In this document: in pieces, positions 37,121 through 44,499 of the stretch | Layout of the letters: each line of letters begins with the position of its first letter | Position numbering within the stretch: the first letter of the stretch is position 1 | Assembly: GCA_026195895.1 (NCBI GenBank) | Contig: JAPHRO010000054.1 | Coordinates: forward strand, 1-49,847 | DNA from: Gammaproteobacteria bacterium | GTDB lineage: Bacteria > Pseudomonadota > Gammaproteobacteria > SZUA-229 | Length of the DNA: 49,847 nucleotides | Direction: 5' to 3' | The notes under the pieces: generated by a model | Told to the model about the DNA's origin: nothing | The model's input: only the letters and a program-made list of their open reading frames with translations | The model's database searches: none | Program-made: the position numbers and the translations under genes

Positions 37121-37933
37121 ATGTTGCAAATAATTCCCATCCCTGCTTTTGCCGACAACTATATCTGGATGTTGCAGAATGACGATAGTCAACAGGTGGT
37201 CCTTGTTGATCCCGGCGATGAGCGCAAAATCATGCGGTTTCTCGAGCAGGAATCGCTACAGCCAGTTGCCATCATGATTACTCATCAGCATTATGATCAC
37301 ACCGGCGGGGTGGCCGCGCTGGTAAAAAAGTATCCCGGTATGAAGGTTATTTCTCCGGATAGTATTGTTTCAGAAAAACCGCTGTCGATAGATTTGCCCA
37401 TCGCTGAATTTATTACGCAGCCGGTGAGCGATGGCGACCAGGTCGAAATTGCTGAACTGGGATTACAGTTTACAGTGCTGGCAATTCCCGGGCATACCCT
37501 TGATCACGTTGCTTACTACGGACAGGGTATGGTGTTCTGTGGCGACACGGTATTTGGCTGCGGTTGTGGGCGCCTGTTTAGCGGTAGCGCAGAACAGATG
37601 TCTGCATCAATGGATCGTCTATCGGCATTGCCAGCGGAAACCCGAATGTATTGTGCCCACGAATATACACTGGATAACATAGGCTTTGCCAGATGGGTAG
37701 AGCCGGATAATCAGGATATTGTAGCGCGGGATAATGTAGAGCTGGCGAAACAGGAAAAGGGTATTCCCACTATACCGTCTACCCTGGAGCTGGAGTTAAA
37801 AACCAATCCCTTTATGCGCTTTGGTAAGCCAGAAGTTAAAAAGGCGGCAGAAAAATATATGGGTAAAGCATTGTTCACCGATGCGGAAGTGTTTGCAGCT
37901 ATTCGTGCCTGGAAGGACCAGGAATACGACTAG
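37121..37933 (+). CDS. gloB: Hydroxyacylglutathione hydrolase (glyoxalase II)
   Basis: GloB hydrolyses S-lactoylglutathione to lactate and glutathione in methylglyoxal detoxification. The 270 residues hold the metallo-beta-lactamase motif THQHYDHTGG (His55, His57, Asp59, His60), PGHTLDHVAY, the family signature FCGDTVFGCGCGRLFSGS and YCAHEYTLDN. The C-terminus has the substrate-binding helix region TNPFMRFGKPEVKKAAEK. A strong terminator follows at 37952. Confidence 0.96.
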   Translation: MLQIIPIPAFADNYIWMLQNDDSQQVVLVDPGDERKIMRFLEQESLQPVAIMITHQHYDHTGGVAALVKKYPGMKVISPDSIVSEKPLSIDLPIAEFITQPVSDGDQVEIAELGLQFTVLAIPGHTLDHVAYYGQGMVFCGDTVFGCGCGRLFSGSAEQMSASMDRLSALPAETRMYCAHEYTLDNIGFARWVEPDNQDIVARDNVELAKQEKGIPTIPSTLELELKTNPFMRFGKPEVKKAAEKYMGKALFTDAEVFAAIRAWKDQEYD

Positions 37934-37951
37934 AATAAAACAGCATCGAAA

Positions 37952-37981
37952 AAAAACGGCGCCCATTGAGCGCCGTTTTTT
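37952..37981 (+). terminator. Rho-independent terminator after gloB
   Basis: AAAAACGGCGC (37952-37962) pairs perfectly with GCGCCGTTTTT (37970-37980) across a 7-nt loop and ends in a T run to 37981. The A run on the left makes it usable in both directions, so it can also end sat. Confidence 0.93.
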
Positions 37982-37995
37982 ATGTTCACGAAGAA

Positions 37996-38037
37996 CGGTT
38001 TGCCGCGGTGCCAGGGATGGCGAGGAGCGGCAAACCG
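37996..38037. repeat. Perfect 11-bp inverted repeat beside sat 3' end
   Basis: CGGTTTGCCGC (37996-38006) and GCGGCAAACCG (38027-38037) form an 11-bp stem around a 20-nt loop. The loop itself contains GCCAGGGATGGC, a second small palindrome. It sits 12 nt from the sat stop, before the shared terminator. It could be mRNA-stabilising or a REP-like element; it has no T run of its own. Confidence 0.6.
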
Positions 38038-38048
38038 AAACTAATCGA

Positions 38049-39242
38049 TTACTTGTTCAGGCTTTTGTAGTAATCCATCAGAATCTGAGCCACTTCAGGA
38101 CGTGAGAATTCTTTAGGTGGTGCAATACCGTTACCTAACATTTCACGCACTTTGGTGCCTGACAGCAGAACGAAGTCATCTTTTTCATGATCAGGTGCTT
38201 CGCACATCATGACAACTTTGTTCAGTTTCTTCGAGTATGCAGTGTGGTCTGCTTTGAAAATTTCAATTTCCAGAGCGCCCGCTGGTACTTCGTCGTCGAA
38301 GATAGTCTGTGCGTCGAAGGCACCGTAGTGGTCGCCAACACCGGCATGGTCACGACCGATGATGAAGTGAGTGGCACCCATGTTCTGACGGAACACTGCG
38401 TGCAGTACACCTTCGCGAGGGCCGGCATAGAGCATGTCGAAACCGTAACCTGTCACCATGGCGCTGTTTTCCGGGAAGTACAGCTCAACCATTTTACGGA
38501 TCGCCGCATCACGAACTGGTGCCGGGATATCGCCAGGCTTCAGCTTGCCTAACAGCATGTGGATAACCAGGCCATCACAACCTAAACGATCCATTGCCAT
38601 GTGGCACAGTTCTTCGTGGGCCAGATGCATTGGGTTACGCGTCTGGAAAGCAACAACTTTCTTCCAGCCGCGCTCCGCGATTTCGTTGCGAATTTCAACC
38701 GCAGTACGGAAAGTATCCGGGAATTCAGTCTGGAAGTAAGAGAAGTTCAGTACCTTGATGGGGCCTGACAGGCAAACTTTACCCTGAGAGTTGAATGCTT
38801 CAACACCGGGATGTGCTTCGTCTGGACTGGGGCGGTAAACTTTTTCAGATATCAGCGCCATGTCAGCATCGCTGAATTCTTCAACGGCTTCAACGTCCAT
38901 AACCGCCAGTACAGGATGGCCTTCAACGTTGGGATCTTTAAGTGCGATACGATCACCGGCTTTAATAGAACCCGCATCTTCAACCAGGTTCAGTACAGGG
39001 GTGGGCCAGAACAGACCAGACGTTGTTTTCATGTCTGTAGCAACAGATAAAGCGTCGGCTTTGTTCATGTAGCCAGTCAGTGGGTTGAAGTAACCTGCAC
39101 CTAGCATAACGGCATTGGCAGCAGAAGCAGAGCTTACCAGTATAGAAGCCAGGCCTTCAGCTTCTTTTTGTAGCGCATCGTTTTCTGCTGAATCGTATAC
39201 AAATAACGGATTCAGTTTGTCTGAACCATGAGGTTTAATCAT
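38049..39242 (-). CDS. sat: Sulfate adenylyltransferase (ATP sulfurylase)
   Basis: Sat interconverts ATP plus sulfate with APS plus pyrophosphate; in sulfur oxidisers the homologous enzyme can run toward ATP. The product from the ATG at 39242 has 397 residues, the single-chain prokaryotic type rather than CysDN. Motifs are the nucleotide-binding AFQTRNPMHLAHEELCHMAM and GRDHAGVGDHYG, plus PLTGYMNKADAL near the N-terminus. GAGGAG lies 7 nt ahead of 39242, so the longer start at 39263 is rejected. No apr, cys or dsr genes are near, so the direction of use is not shown. Confidence 0.95.
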   Translation of the reverse strand: MIKPHGSDKLNPLFVYDSAENDALQKEAEGLASILVSSASAANAVMLGAGYFNPLTGYMNKADALSVATDMKTTSGLFWPTPVLNLVEDAGSIKAGDRIALKDPNVEGHPVLAVMDVEAVEEFSDADMALISEKVYRPSPDEAHPGVEAFNSQGKVCLSGPIKVLNFSYFQTEFPDTFRTAVEIRNEIAERGWKKVVAFQTRNPMHLAHEELCHMAMDRLGCDGLVIHMLLGKLKPGDIPAPVRDAAIRKMVELYFPENSAMVTGYGFDMLYAGPREGVLHAVFRQNMGATHFIIGRDHAGVGDHYGAFDAQTIFDDEVPAGALEIEIFKADHTAYSKKLNKVVMMCEAPDHEKDDFVLLSGTKVREMLGNGIAPPKEFSRPEVAQILMDYYKSLNK

Positions 39243-39333
39243 GTAGTGTCTCCTCGTTGACAATCACGCTGACGGCTAGGCCAGCACCATTTTAAAAATC
39301 TGAAATCGCCGTAGACTAGCGGTAATCCTGATC

Positions 39334-39352
39334 GATTGATTTGACATCAATC
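39334..39352. promoter_or_regulatory. Palindromic candidate operator upstream of sat
   Basis: GATTGAT-TTGAC-ATCAATC is a perfect 7-bp inverted repeat with a 5-nt spacer, about 92 nt upstream of the sat start. The half-sites resemble FNR/CRP-family half-sites (TTGAT/ATCAA), but the spacer is 5 nt instead of 4. The regulator is unknown. Confidence 0.35.
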
Positions 39353-39541
39353 ATTTATTCACGGGTTAGGCGGATCTGGCTATTAAAAATTGTGGAGCGG
39401 TATTTTACTCGATTTTTCTCCCTGTTGGGCAGGATATCGGGCCTGATCAATTCATATCCTTATTGCATGGATGAATTAATTTTATTAGTAGAAAAGCTAA
39501 TATGGTGTGTTTTTATGCCAGAGCGAATAGCTGCAAGGCCA

Positions 39542-39568
39542 ACCCCTCTCTCGTGATGAAAGAGGGGT
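39542..39568 (-). terminator. Hairpin after the DUF3570-type gene
   Basis: ACCCCTCT (39542-39549) pairs with AGAGGGGT (39561-39568), an 8-bp stem with an 11-nt loop, 16 nt beyond the stop codon. The T run on the minus strand is poor, so efficiency is uncertain. Confidence 0.5.
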
Positions 39569-39583
39569 GAAGACAATCGTCTG

Positions 39584-40918
39584 TTACCAGCGGAAGGAGT
39601 ATCCTACCTGCAAAACCATCGAGTCCAGATCAGGTGTCAGATCATTGCTGAGCTGATCGCCGACCCGTGTACCCACATCATTTTGCGTCTGGTTGATCAT
39701 CTCGGCACGCATGCTGAGTTCGCTGTTTCTACCCATGGGCATGGCATATTTCAGGCCCAGCGTGGTAGTGGTCAGCTCTCCCAGACGATAATCCGCACTG
39801 GCATATTCGTTAATCGAGGTGGGCACCGCACCGGCATTGATGCTGGTGGTGTAAAAATCCGCCGCACTTTGCGAGTAGTAGCGCACATGGGGTTGCAGGT
39901 AGGCGCCGCCATCGAGTTCATAACGATAATGGAAGTCGATGGTGTGTGAATCTATGCCCCAGTCATCGGTATGGTAACGGTAGGCCACATTAATCACGTC
40001 TTCGGTCAGATGGTATGCCGTTTTCCAGAAGAAGGTCGTACGCGAGCGGGAATCGGGACGATTCTCATACACGTAAGGCAAATCATTTGCATCCGGGAAA
40101 CTGGTGGTGGGTGTACCATCCGGATCAATCACCGTGATCACCTTATAGGGGTCGTTCATGTAACCGGAGGAGTTACTCAGCCCCAGATTGAACTGCATCA
40201 GGGTTTTGCGGTTAATGACCTGGGTCACACCGAACATAATATCGGCAATCGTTTTGTCATCACTGTCACCATTACGATTAGTTCCAGACCCTGCCACACG
40301 CATGTTAGCGAAGGGGATCGGAATATTGCCCGAAGGACTAATGGTATCCGCATTAAAACCCAGTGCTGCTGTCAGCGTGGTGTTGCGATTATTGTAGTCG
40401 CGCAGGAAGGTGGCTGAAGCCCCCAGACTCTGGTAGTCGTATTCCTTGGAGATATTGGCCCCCCAGATGACGCGGCTGCGCTCATCATAAATCGGCATGG
40501 TGTAATCGCCGCTCAACGCAACGCGGCTATCCAGGAAGGTATCATCCAGCGGATTTTCACCGGGATTCACGCTATAGGCCTTATTGCCCGAGGGATTGGT
40601 AAAGGTCTGTACATCGGACGAGGCATGGGCGCCATTGGGTGTGGCACCGGTTAATGAATCCAGTACCAGTTTGATGCTAATGCTTTCCTCATCATTGAGT
40701 TCTTTTTCACCGCTGATAATGGGTTCGATGGCGGTGACACGGCTGTCGCTTTCCGAATAGACCATCAGTGCCGTATCAATTTGCCACTCGCTTTCTTCGG
40801 CAGCCGCAGTCTGGCCGGTGACCTGCAGCAGGGTGCAGGTGGCCAGGGTGAGTTTTCCACGAATCGATTTCACAGGTTTGTTAGCCAAAGTAGAATGTGC
40901 TGATTTTTTTAGTTGCAT
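39584..40918 (-). CDS. DUF3570-type outer-membrane beta-barrel protein
   Basis: The 444 residues start with a long basic N-region and a signal peptide (LTLATCTLLQVTGQTAAAEE, cleavage near 41). The rest is rich in alternating aromatic/polar strands and Asp/Asn-rich turns, with a C-terminal aromatic residue (LQVGYSFRW) typical of outer-membrane barrels. Conserved-looking stretches are ISIKLVLDSLTGATPNGAHA and FLDSRVALSGDYTMPI, which I associate with DUF3570. The function of that family is not established. Its ATG lies inside the last codons of the upstream lipoprotein gene (10-nt overlap), and GGAGG from that gene's glycine codons can serve as ribosome binding site. Confidence 0.85.
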   Translation of the reverse strand: MQLKKSAHSTLANKPVKSIRGKLTLATCTLLQVTGQTAAAEESEWQIDTALMVYSESDSRVTAIEPIISGEKELNDEESISIKLVLDSLTGATPNGAHASSDVQTFTNPSGNKAYSVNPGENPLDDTFLDSRVALSGDYTMPIYDERSRVIWGANISKEYDYQSLGASATFLRDYNNRNTTLTAALGFNADTISPSGNIPIPFANMRVAGSGTNRNGDSDDKTIADIMFGVTQVINRKTLMQFNLGLSNSSGYMNDPYKVITVIDPDGTPTTSFPDANDLPYVYENRPDSRSRTTFFWKTAYHLTEDVINVAYRYHTDDWGIDSHTIDFHYRYELDGGAYLQPHVRYYSQSAADFYTTSINAGAVPTSINEYASADYRLGELTTTTLGLKYAMPMGRNSELSMRAEMINQTQNDVGTRVGDQLSNDLTPDLDSMVLQVGYSFRW

Positions 40919-41118
40919 CCGCAGCCACCTCCGCCTACACCCTGGCCCCCGAGAGAGGCTTCTTTACTGAAATAAATATGTTCGTCCAGTGCGTTGTCCA
41001 GTTTATCTGGCACCAGTTGCATGGAGGGTTTGGCCAGCAGGTCTTTTTCCCAGGGTTGTACTGTGCTACAGGCTGATAGCAATAGCGCTATTAGTAGCAG
41101 AGAAAATATTTGAGACAT
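40909..41118 (-). CDS. DUF4266-type small lipoprotein, Cys-rich tail
   Basis: From the ATG at 41118 the product is 69 residues. A lipoprotein signal peptide ends in LLSAC (Cys near residue 17). The mature part has PWEKDLLAKPSMQ and a conserved C-terminus GGQGVGGGGCGCN with two cysteines. These are the features I know of DUF4266. Function is not established. AGGTG lies 6 nt before 41118; a GTG at 41127 overlaps it. It lies between the thioredoxin-like gene and the DUF3570-type gene on one apparent transcript, which suggests that its tail cysteines meet a redox partner. Confidence 0.85.
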   Translation of the reverse strand: MSQIFSLLLIALLLSACSTVQPWEKDLLAKPSMQLVPDKLDNALDEHIYFSKEASLGGQGVGGGGCGCN

Positions 41119-41166
41119 AGATAACACCTATTATGAATAATCCGAGGCAGCTCAGATTTTGTCCGG

Positions 41167-41655
41167 TCAAAGTTTTTCAGCCAACAGTTTTTCTATGGCC
41201 TGTTCTTTTTTGCGAATGTCTTTAACTCGAAAGCCAATATGACGTTCGCGGATAAAACCCTTTCGATCAATTAAATAGCTACTGGGCATACCGGTTACCT
41301 GAAAACTGGCAGCAGATTTGCCATTGGCGTCAAAAGCCACGGGGAAATTTGCGGGCATTTGTTGCAGGAATTTATTTGCTGCGGCACGATCTTTATCAAG
41401 GTTAATCGCCAGCACTTCAAGACCCTGATCTTTATATAGATACTTGATTTCGTTTAACCAGGGGAAGGATTTCTTGCAGGGTTTGCACCAGGAAGCCCAG
41501 AAATCGAGGTAGACTATTTTGCCTTTCAGGCTGGACAACTGAATGCTGCCGTCAGTGGTTTCCAGCAGCAGATCAGGTGCTTTGGGAAATTCGGCATAAG
41601 CCATGTTAAAACTTAATAGAAAAAAACTGACTATGATAATTAGCAATCGTTTCAC
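41167..41655 (-). CDS. TlpA-like periplasmic thioredoxin
   Basis: The 162-residue protein has a signal peptide (LLIIIVSFFLLSFNMAYA, cleavage near 21) and a TlpA/ResA-type thioredoxin fold with active site FWASWCKPCKK (Cys57 and Cys60) and cis-Pro region GMPSSYLIDRKGFI. Such proteins reduce disulfides or maintain cysteines in exported proteins. The start is GTG at 41655 with a weak ribosome binding site. It is first in an operon with the DUF4266- and DUF3570-type genes, which implies that it acts on them; this is inference. A candidate regulator box lies 55 nt upstream. Confidence 0.9.
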   Translation of the reverse strand: MKRLLIIIVSFFLLSFNMAYAEFPKAPDLLLETTDGSIQLSSLKGKIVYLDFWASWCKPCKKSFPWLNEIKYLYKDQGLEVLAINLDKDRAAANKFLQQMPANFPVAFDANGKSAASFQVTGMPSSYLIDRKGFIRERHIGFRVKDIRKKEQAIEKLLAEKL

Positions 41656-41681
41656 TATGAAATAATCCGGTTTTGTTGAAA

Positions 41682-41687
41682 ATTATG
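41682..41687 (-). promoter_or_regulatory. Possible -10 element for the tlpA-like operon
   Basis: CATAAT on the minus strand (41687-41682) matches 5 of 6 bases of TATAAT and lies 22 nt downstream of the CTTAAG repeat, a plausible spacing for an activator occupying the -35 region. Confidence 0.4.
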
Positions 41688-41709
41688 GGACAGATGGTAG
41701 GTCGCGTTT

Positions 41710-41726
41710 CTTAAGTCATTCTTAAG
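41710..41726. promoter_or_regulatory. CTTAAG-N5-CTTAAG box (PmrA/QseB type)
   Basis: Two exact CTTAAG hexamers (41710-41715 and 41721-41726) are separated by TCATT. The known PmrA/QseB box is YTTAAK-N5-YTTAAK, so this is a perfect match. The hexamer is its own reverse complement, so the site reads the same on both strands. It is 55 nt from the tlpA-like start and 60 nt from the response regulator start, between divergent units. Confidence 0.85.
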
Positions 41727-41750
41727 GCAAAACAAATAATCTGTAAAAAA

Positions 41751-41786
41751 TGCAATTAATGCAATTAATGCGATGGATGCAGTATA
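41751..41786 (+). repeat. Period-9 repeat with in-frame ATGs at the regulator start
   Basis: TGCAATTAA occurs twice in tandem (41751-41768), followed by two diverged 9-nt units, giving ATGs every 9 nt at 41750, 41759, 41768, 41777 and 41786 in the response regulator frame. Only the last precedes the conserved domain directly. Confidence 0.75.
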
Positions 41787-42451
41787 TGCGAGTGTTACTG
41801 GTAGAAGATGATAATTTACTGGGGGATGGTATCAAAACCGGCCTGCAGCAGCAGGATTATATTGTTGAATGGTTGCAGGATGGACAGGCGGCAGTGCTGG
41901 CCATTGGTCATGAAGACTATGACGTAGTGGTGCTGGATCTGGGGCTGCCAAAGCTACCCGGGATAGAGGTATTAAAGCAGATGCGCACCCTGGGCAAAAC
42001 TGTGCCGGTTCTGATTTTAACGGCACAGGACAGCATCGACGACCGGGTCAACGGGCTGGATGCGGGGGCGGATGATTACCTGACCAAACCCTTTGATCTG
42101 GATGAATTGTATGCCCGTTTACGCGCCCTGATCAGGCGTTCCAGCGGTCGAGCCGAAGTGGTTATCAGGCATGGTGATATCGAATTGAACCCCGCGTCAC
42201 ACCAGGTATATCAGGCGGGTCAGTTGGTCGATCTGTCGCGCAGGGAATTTGCCGTATTGCAGGAGCTGATGGAAAACAGCGGCCGGGTCATGTCGCGGGT
42301 ACGCCTGGAACAGGGGCTGTACGGCCTGGGCGAAGAAGTCGAGAGCAATGCGTTGGAGGTTTATGTGCATCATTTACGCAAAAAGCTGGGTTCCAAATTG
42401 ATCCGAACCATCCGAGGTGTCGGCTACATGGTTGACAAGGCGGTTTACTGA
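41786..42451 (+). CDS. OmpR-family response regulator (QseB/PmrA-like)
   Basis: This 221-residue regulator starts MRVLLVEDDNLLGDG. Its receiver domain has Asp51 in VVVLDLGLPKLPG and Lys in YLTKPFDLDE. Its winged-helix DNA-binding domain (about 125-218) has LSRREFAVLQELMENSGRVM, the recognition region LEVYVHHLRKKLG and RTIRGVGYMV. It is closest in motif pattern to the QseB/PmrA/TctD group. Earlier in-frame ATGs back to 41750 would add MQLMQLMRWMQY, which is outside the fold. The kinase gene follows after 2 nt. The CTTAAG box upstream suggests autoregulation and control of the divergent operon. Confidence 0.93.
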   Translation: MRVLLVEDDNLLGDGIKTGLQQQDYIVEWLQDGQAAVLAIGHEDYDVVVLDLGLPKLPGIEVLKQMRTLGKTVPVLILTAQDSIDDRVNGLDAGADDYLTKPFDLDELYARLRALIRRSSGRAEVVIRHGDIELNPASHQVYQAGQLVDLSRREFAVLQELMENSGRVMSRVRLEQGLYGLGEEVESNALEVYVHHLRKKLGSKLIRTIRGVGYMVDKAVY

Positions 42452-42453
42452 TT

Positions 42454-43884
42454 ATGTCCTTACGCAAATACCTGCTAATTTCCATATTGCTGATTATTTC
42501 CACGGTCGGCGGCCTTACCATCTGGAGCAGCTACCGAGAGAGTATTTACGAAGTCGAAGAAGTGTTCGATGCACAATTGGCCAGTTCAGCCCGCATGATG
42601 CTGGGGCTGACCCTGACGGAACTGGGGCTGGGCAATATCCAGTCACTGCAATCCAGCCTGATGGAAAATCGATTTATTCTGAATATGGATGGTGAAGAAG
42701 CTGGCAGTGATCATAAAACTAAAAATGAGCAGGAGAAGGATGAAGAGCTCTATGAGGCAGGGCATTATTACGAATCGAAACTGACTTTTCAGGTCTGGGA
42801 TCGCCATGGCAATATGGTGCTGCGCTCAGCGAATGCACCACTGCAACCCCTGTCGGATATCGAACAGGGCTATAGCAATCAACTCATTAATAATGTGAGC
42901 TGGCGCGTATTCGGCTTATGGAACAGTGATCGCCATTATCGAGTGCAAACTGCCGAACGCTATGACGTGCGCCTGGAACTGGTGGAAAAAATCACCCAAC
43001 GACTTATTTTGCCCTTTTTACTATTATTGCCAATTCTGGCCTGGCTGCTCTGGATTGCCGTTGGCAGAGGGTTGCAGCCGCTAAATCGCATTGCTGATGA
43101 AGTTAAGTCCCGGGATGAAAATTATCTGGATGAGATTGACGAGTCTCGCGTACCCACTGAAGTGCAGCCCATGGTGCGGGCATTGAATCGATTATTTGAA
43201 AAAATTAAATATTCTTTTGAAAAGGAACGGCGATTTACCTCCGATGCGGCCCATGAACTGCGTACCCCATTGGCGGCGCTGAAAACCCATGCCCAGTTGG
43301 CGCAGTCGGCGAGCAATGATGAAGATCGAAAACATGCTCTGAGTCAGTTGAACGCAGGTGTCGATCGAGCCAGTCATGTGGTGGATCAACTGCTGGCGCT
43401 GACGCGTCTGGAACCCGGCGCCAATCATCAGCAGGCCCAGCAGATGCTGGATTTGCATCAGCTCTGTGTGGCTGTTGTAGCCGAGCTGATACCCATGGCG
43501 CAGGAAAAAAATATCGAAGTGATGGTCGATGATGCAGGTGAGCTGTTGATGAAGGGTAATATTGCCAGCCTGTCCATGCTGGTGCGCAATCTGGTCGATA
43601 ATGCGATTCGCTATAGTCACGAAAATGGTGAGGTCAGGCTCAGCTTTCAGTTGCTAGCCCATTATATTCAACTACGGGTCATTGATGATGGGCCGGGTAT
43701 TGCTGAAAACGAGCGGGACAAGGTCTTCCAGCGTTTTTATCGGGGTGAAGGTCTGCAGCAGAGTGGTTGTGGCATTGGCCTGTCTATTGTGCGCCAGATC
43801 GCTGAGCTGCACGGTGCAGATATTCAGATATCTGAATCCGAGCAGGGTGGACTACAGGTGGCCGTATCATTCCCAAAGTCGTGA
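42454..43884 (+). CDS. Sensor histidine kinase (QseC/PmrB-like)
   Basis: The 476-residue kinase has two membrane helices (about 7-26 and 184-203) around a ~155-residue periplasmic sensor domain. That domain contains an acidic/charged stretch near residues 80-100 (GEEAGSDHKTKNEQEKDEEL). A HAMP-like linker leads to HisKA with His267 in FTSDAAHELRTPLAALKTHA and a HATPase domain with LVRNLVDNAIRYSHENG, DDGPGI and GCGIGLSIVRQIAELH. The general pattern is QseC/PmrB. The signal sensed is not visible; acidic periplasmic loops in PmrB-type kinases bind metals, so metal or envelope stress is possible. Confidence 0.93.
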   Translation: MSLRKYLLISILLIISTVGGLTIWSSYRESIYEVEEVFDAQLASSARMMLGLTLTELGLGNIQSLQSSLMENRFILNMDGEEAGSDHKTKNEQEKDEELYEAGHYYESKLTFQVWDRHGNMVLRSANAPLQPLSDIEQGYSNQLINNVSWRVFGLWNSDRHYRVQTAERYDVRLELVEKITQRLILPFLLLLPILAWLLWIAVGRGLQPLNRIADEVKSRDENYLDEIDESRVPTEVQPMVRALNRLFEKIKYSFEKERRFTSDAAHELRTPLAALKTHAQLAQSASNDEDRKHALSQLNAGVDRASHVVDQLLALTRLEPGANHQQAQQMLDLHQLCVAVVAELIPMAQEKNIEVMVDDAGELLMKGNIASLSMLVRNLVDNAIRYSHENGEVRLSFQLLAHYIQLRVIDDGPGIAENERDKVFQRFYRGEGLQQSGCGIGLSIVRQIAELHGADIQISESEQGGLQVAVSFPKS

Positions 43885-43968
43885 AATGAGTCGCAATAAA
43901 ATTTCTTTATCTCATATAATCTCATGTGATTGATTTTACAGGTTTTTTTTAAGGAAGCCGCAGAGCAA

Positions 43969-44499
43969 ATGCCTAAATTATTTAAATCGCTGTTGCTATT
44001 ATTGCTGGTTGTTTCTGCTGCCTTACGTGCAGAATCGCCGGGAGAGAGTGTAGCCACCCAATACCGCGGACTGGATTCCGGATTGCAGCTACTCAAGCAG
44101 CAATCGCTGGAGCTGGAGCGAGACTTGCTGATTCTGGAAGAACAGGTGGCCAATCCGCTGGTGATTTATTTTTCCATGGATACTGATCGTAAATTCAGGC
44201 TGGATACACTCAATGTGTTGCTTGATGGTGAGAAGCTGGTAAATCAGCAATTCAGTCGTGAAGATTTAAAGCCGCTGCGTCAGGGCGGTGCCCAGTTGAT
44301 TTACAAAGGCGGCATCAAGCCCGGGAAACACGAGCTCATTGCTTATTATATTAGCGACCGGGATTATCAGCGTGGTGCAAAATTTATTATCGAAAAAACT
44401 CTACAGCCTGCCTTTCTGGAAGTCATTATTCAAAAACAGGAAAGTAAAGAATCTCGCCTGCAGCCAGCAATGATCATCCATGAATGGAAGCAGCGTTAA
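43969..44499 (+). CDS. Exported coiled-coil protein of unknown function
   Basis: I do not recognise this 176-residue protein. It has a signal peptide (LFKSLLLLLLVVSAALRAE) followed by a Leu/Glu-rich helix (GLQLLKQQSLELERDLLILE) and a beta-rich C-terminal domain (RLDTLNVLLDGEKLV and KPGKHELIAYYISDRD). That suggests a periplasmic protein with a small Ig-like domain. The start at 43969 has AAGGAAG 12 nt upstream. A perfect TATAAT at 43915-43920 lies in the spacer after the kinase gene but with no good -35, so it could begin a separate transcript. The stop overlaps the next gene's start (TAATG). Confidence 0.75.
   Translation: MPKLFKSLLLLLLVVSAALRAESPGESVATQYRGLDSGLQLLKQQSLELERDLLILEEQVANPLVIYFSMDTDRKFRLDTLNVLLDGEKLVNQQFSREDLKPLRQGGAQLIYKGGIKPGKHELIAYYISDRDYQRGAKFIIEKTLQPAFLEVIIQKQESKESRLQPAMIIHEWKQR

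Larger units (their letters stand above)
39243..39583. other. 341-nt spacer between sat and the DUF3570-type gene
   Basis: Both flanking genes are on the minus strand. The part near sat should contain its promoter and the palindrome at 39334. The part near 39542 has the hairpin at the end of the DUF3570-type gene. The middle is A/T-rich and I see no gene in it. Confidence 0.5.

Noticed and set aside
40188-40417. Plus-strand frames opposite the DUF3570-type gene
   Set aside because: Antisense to a gene with signal peptide and beta-barrel pattern; no ribosome binding site or motif.
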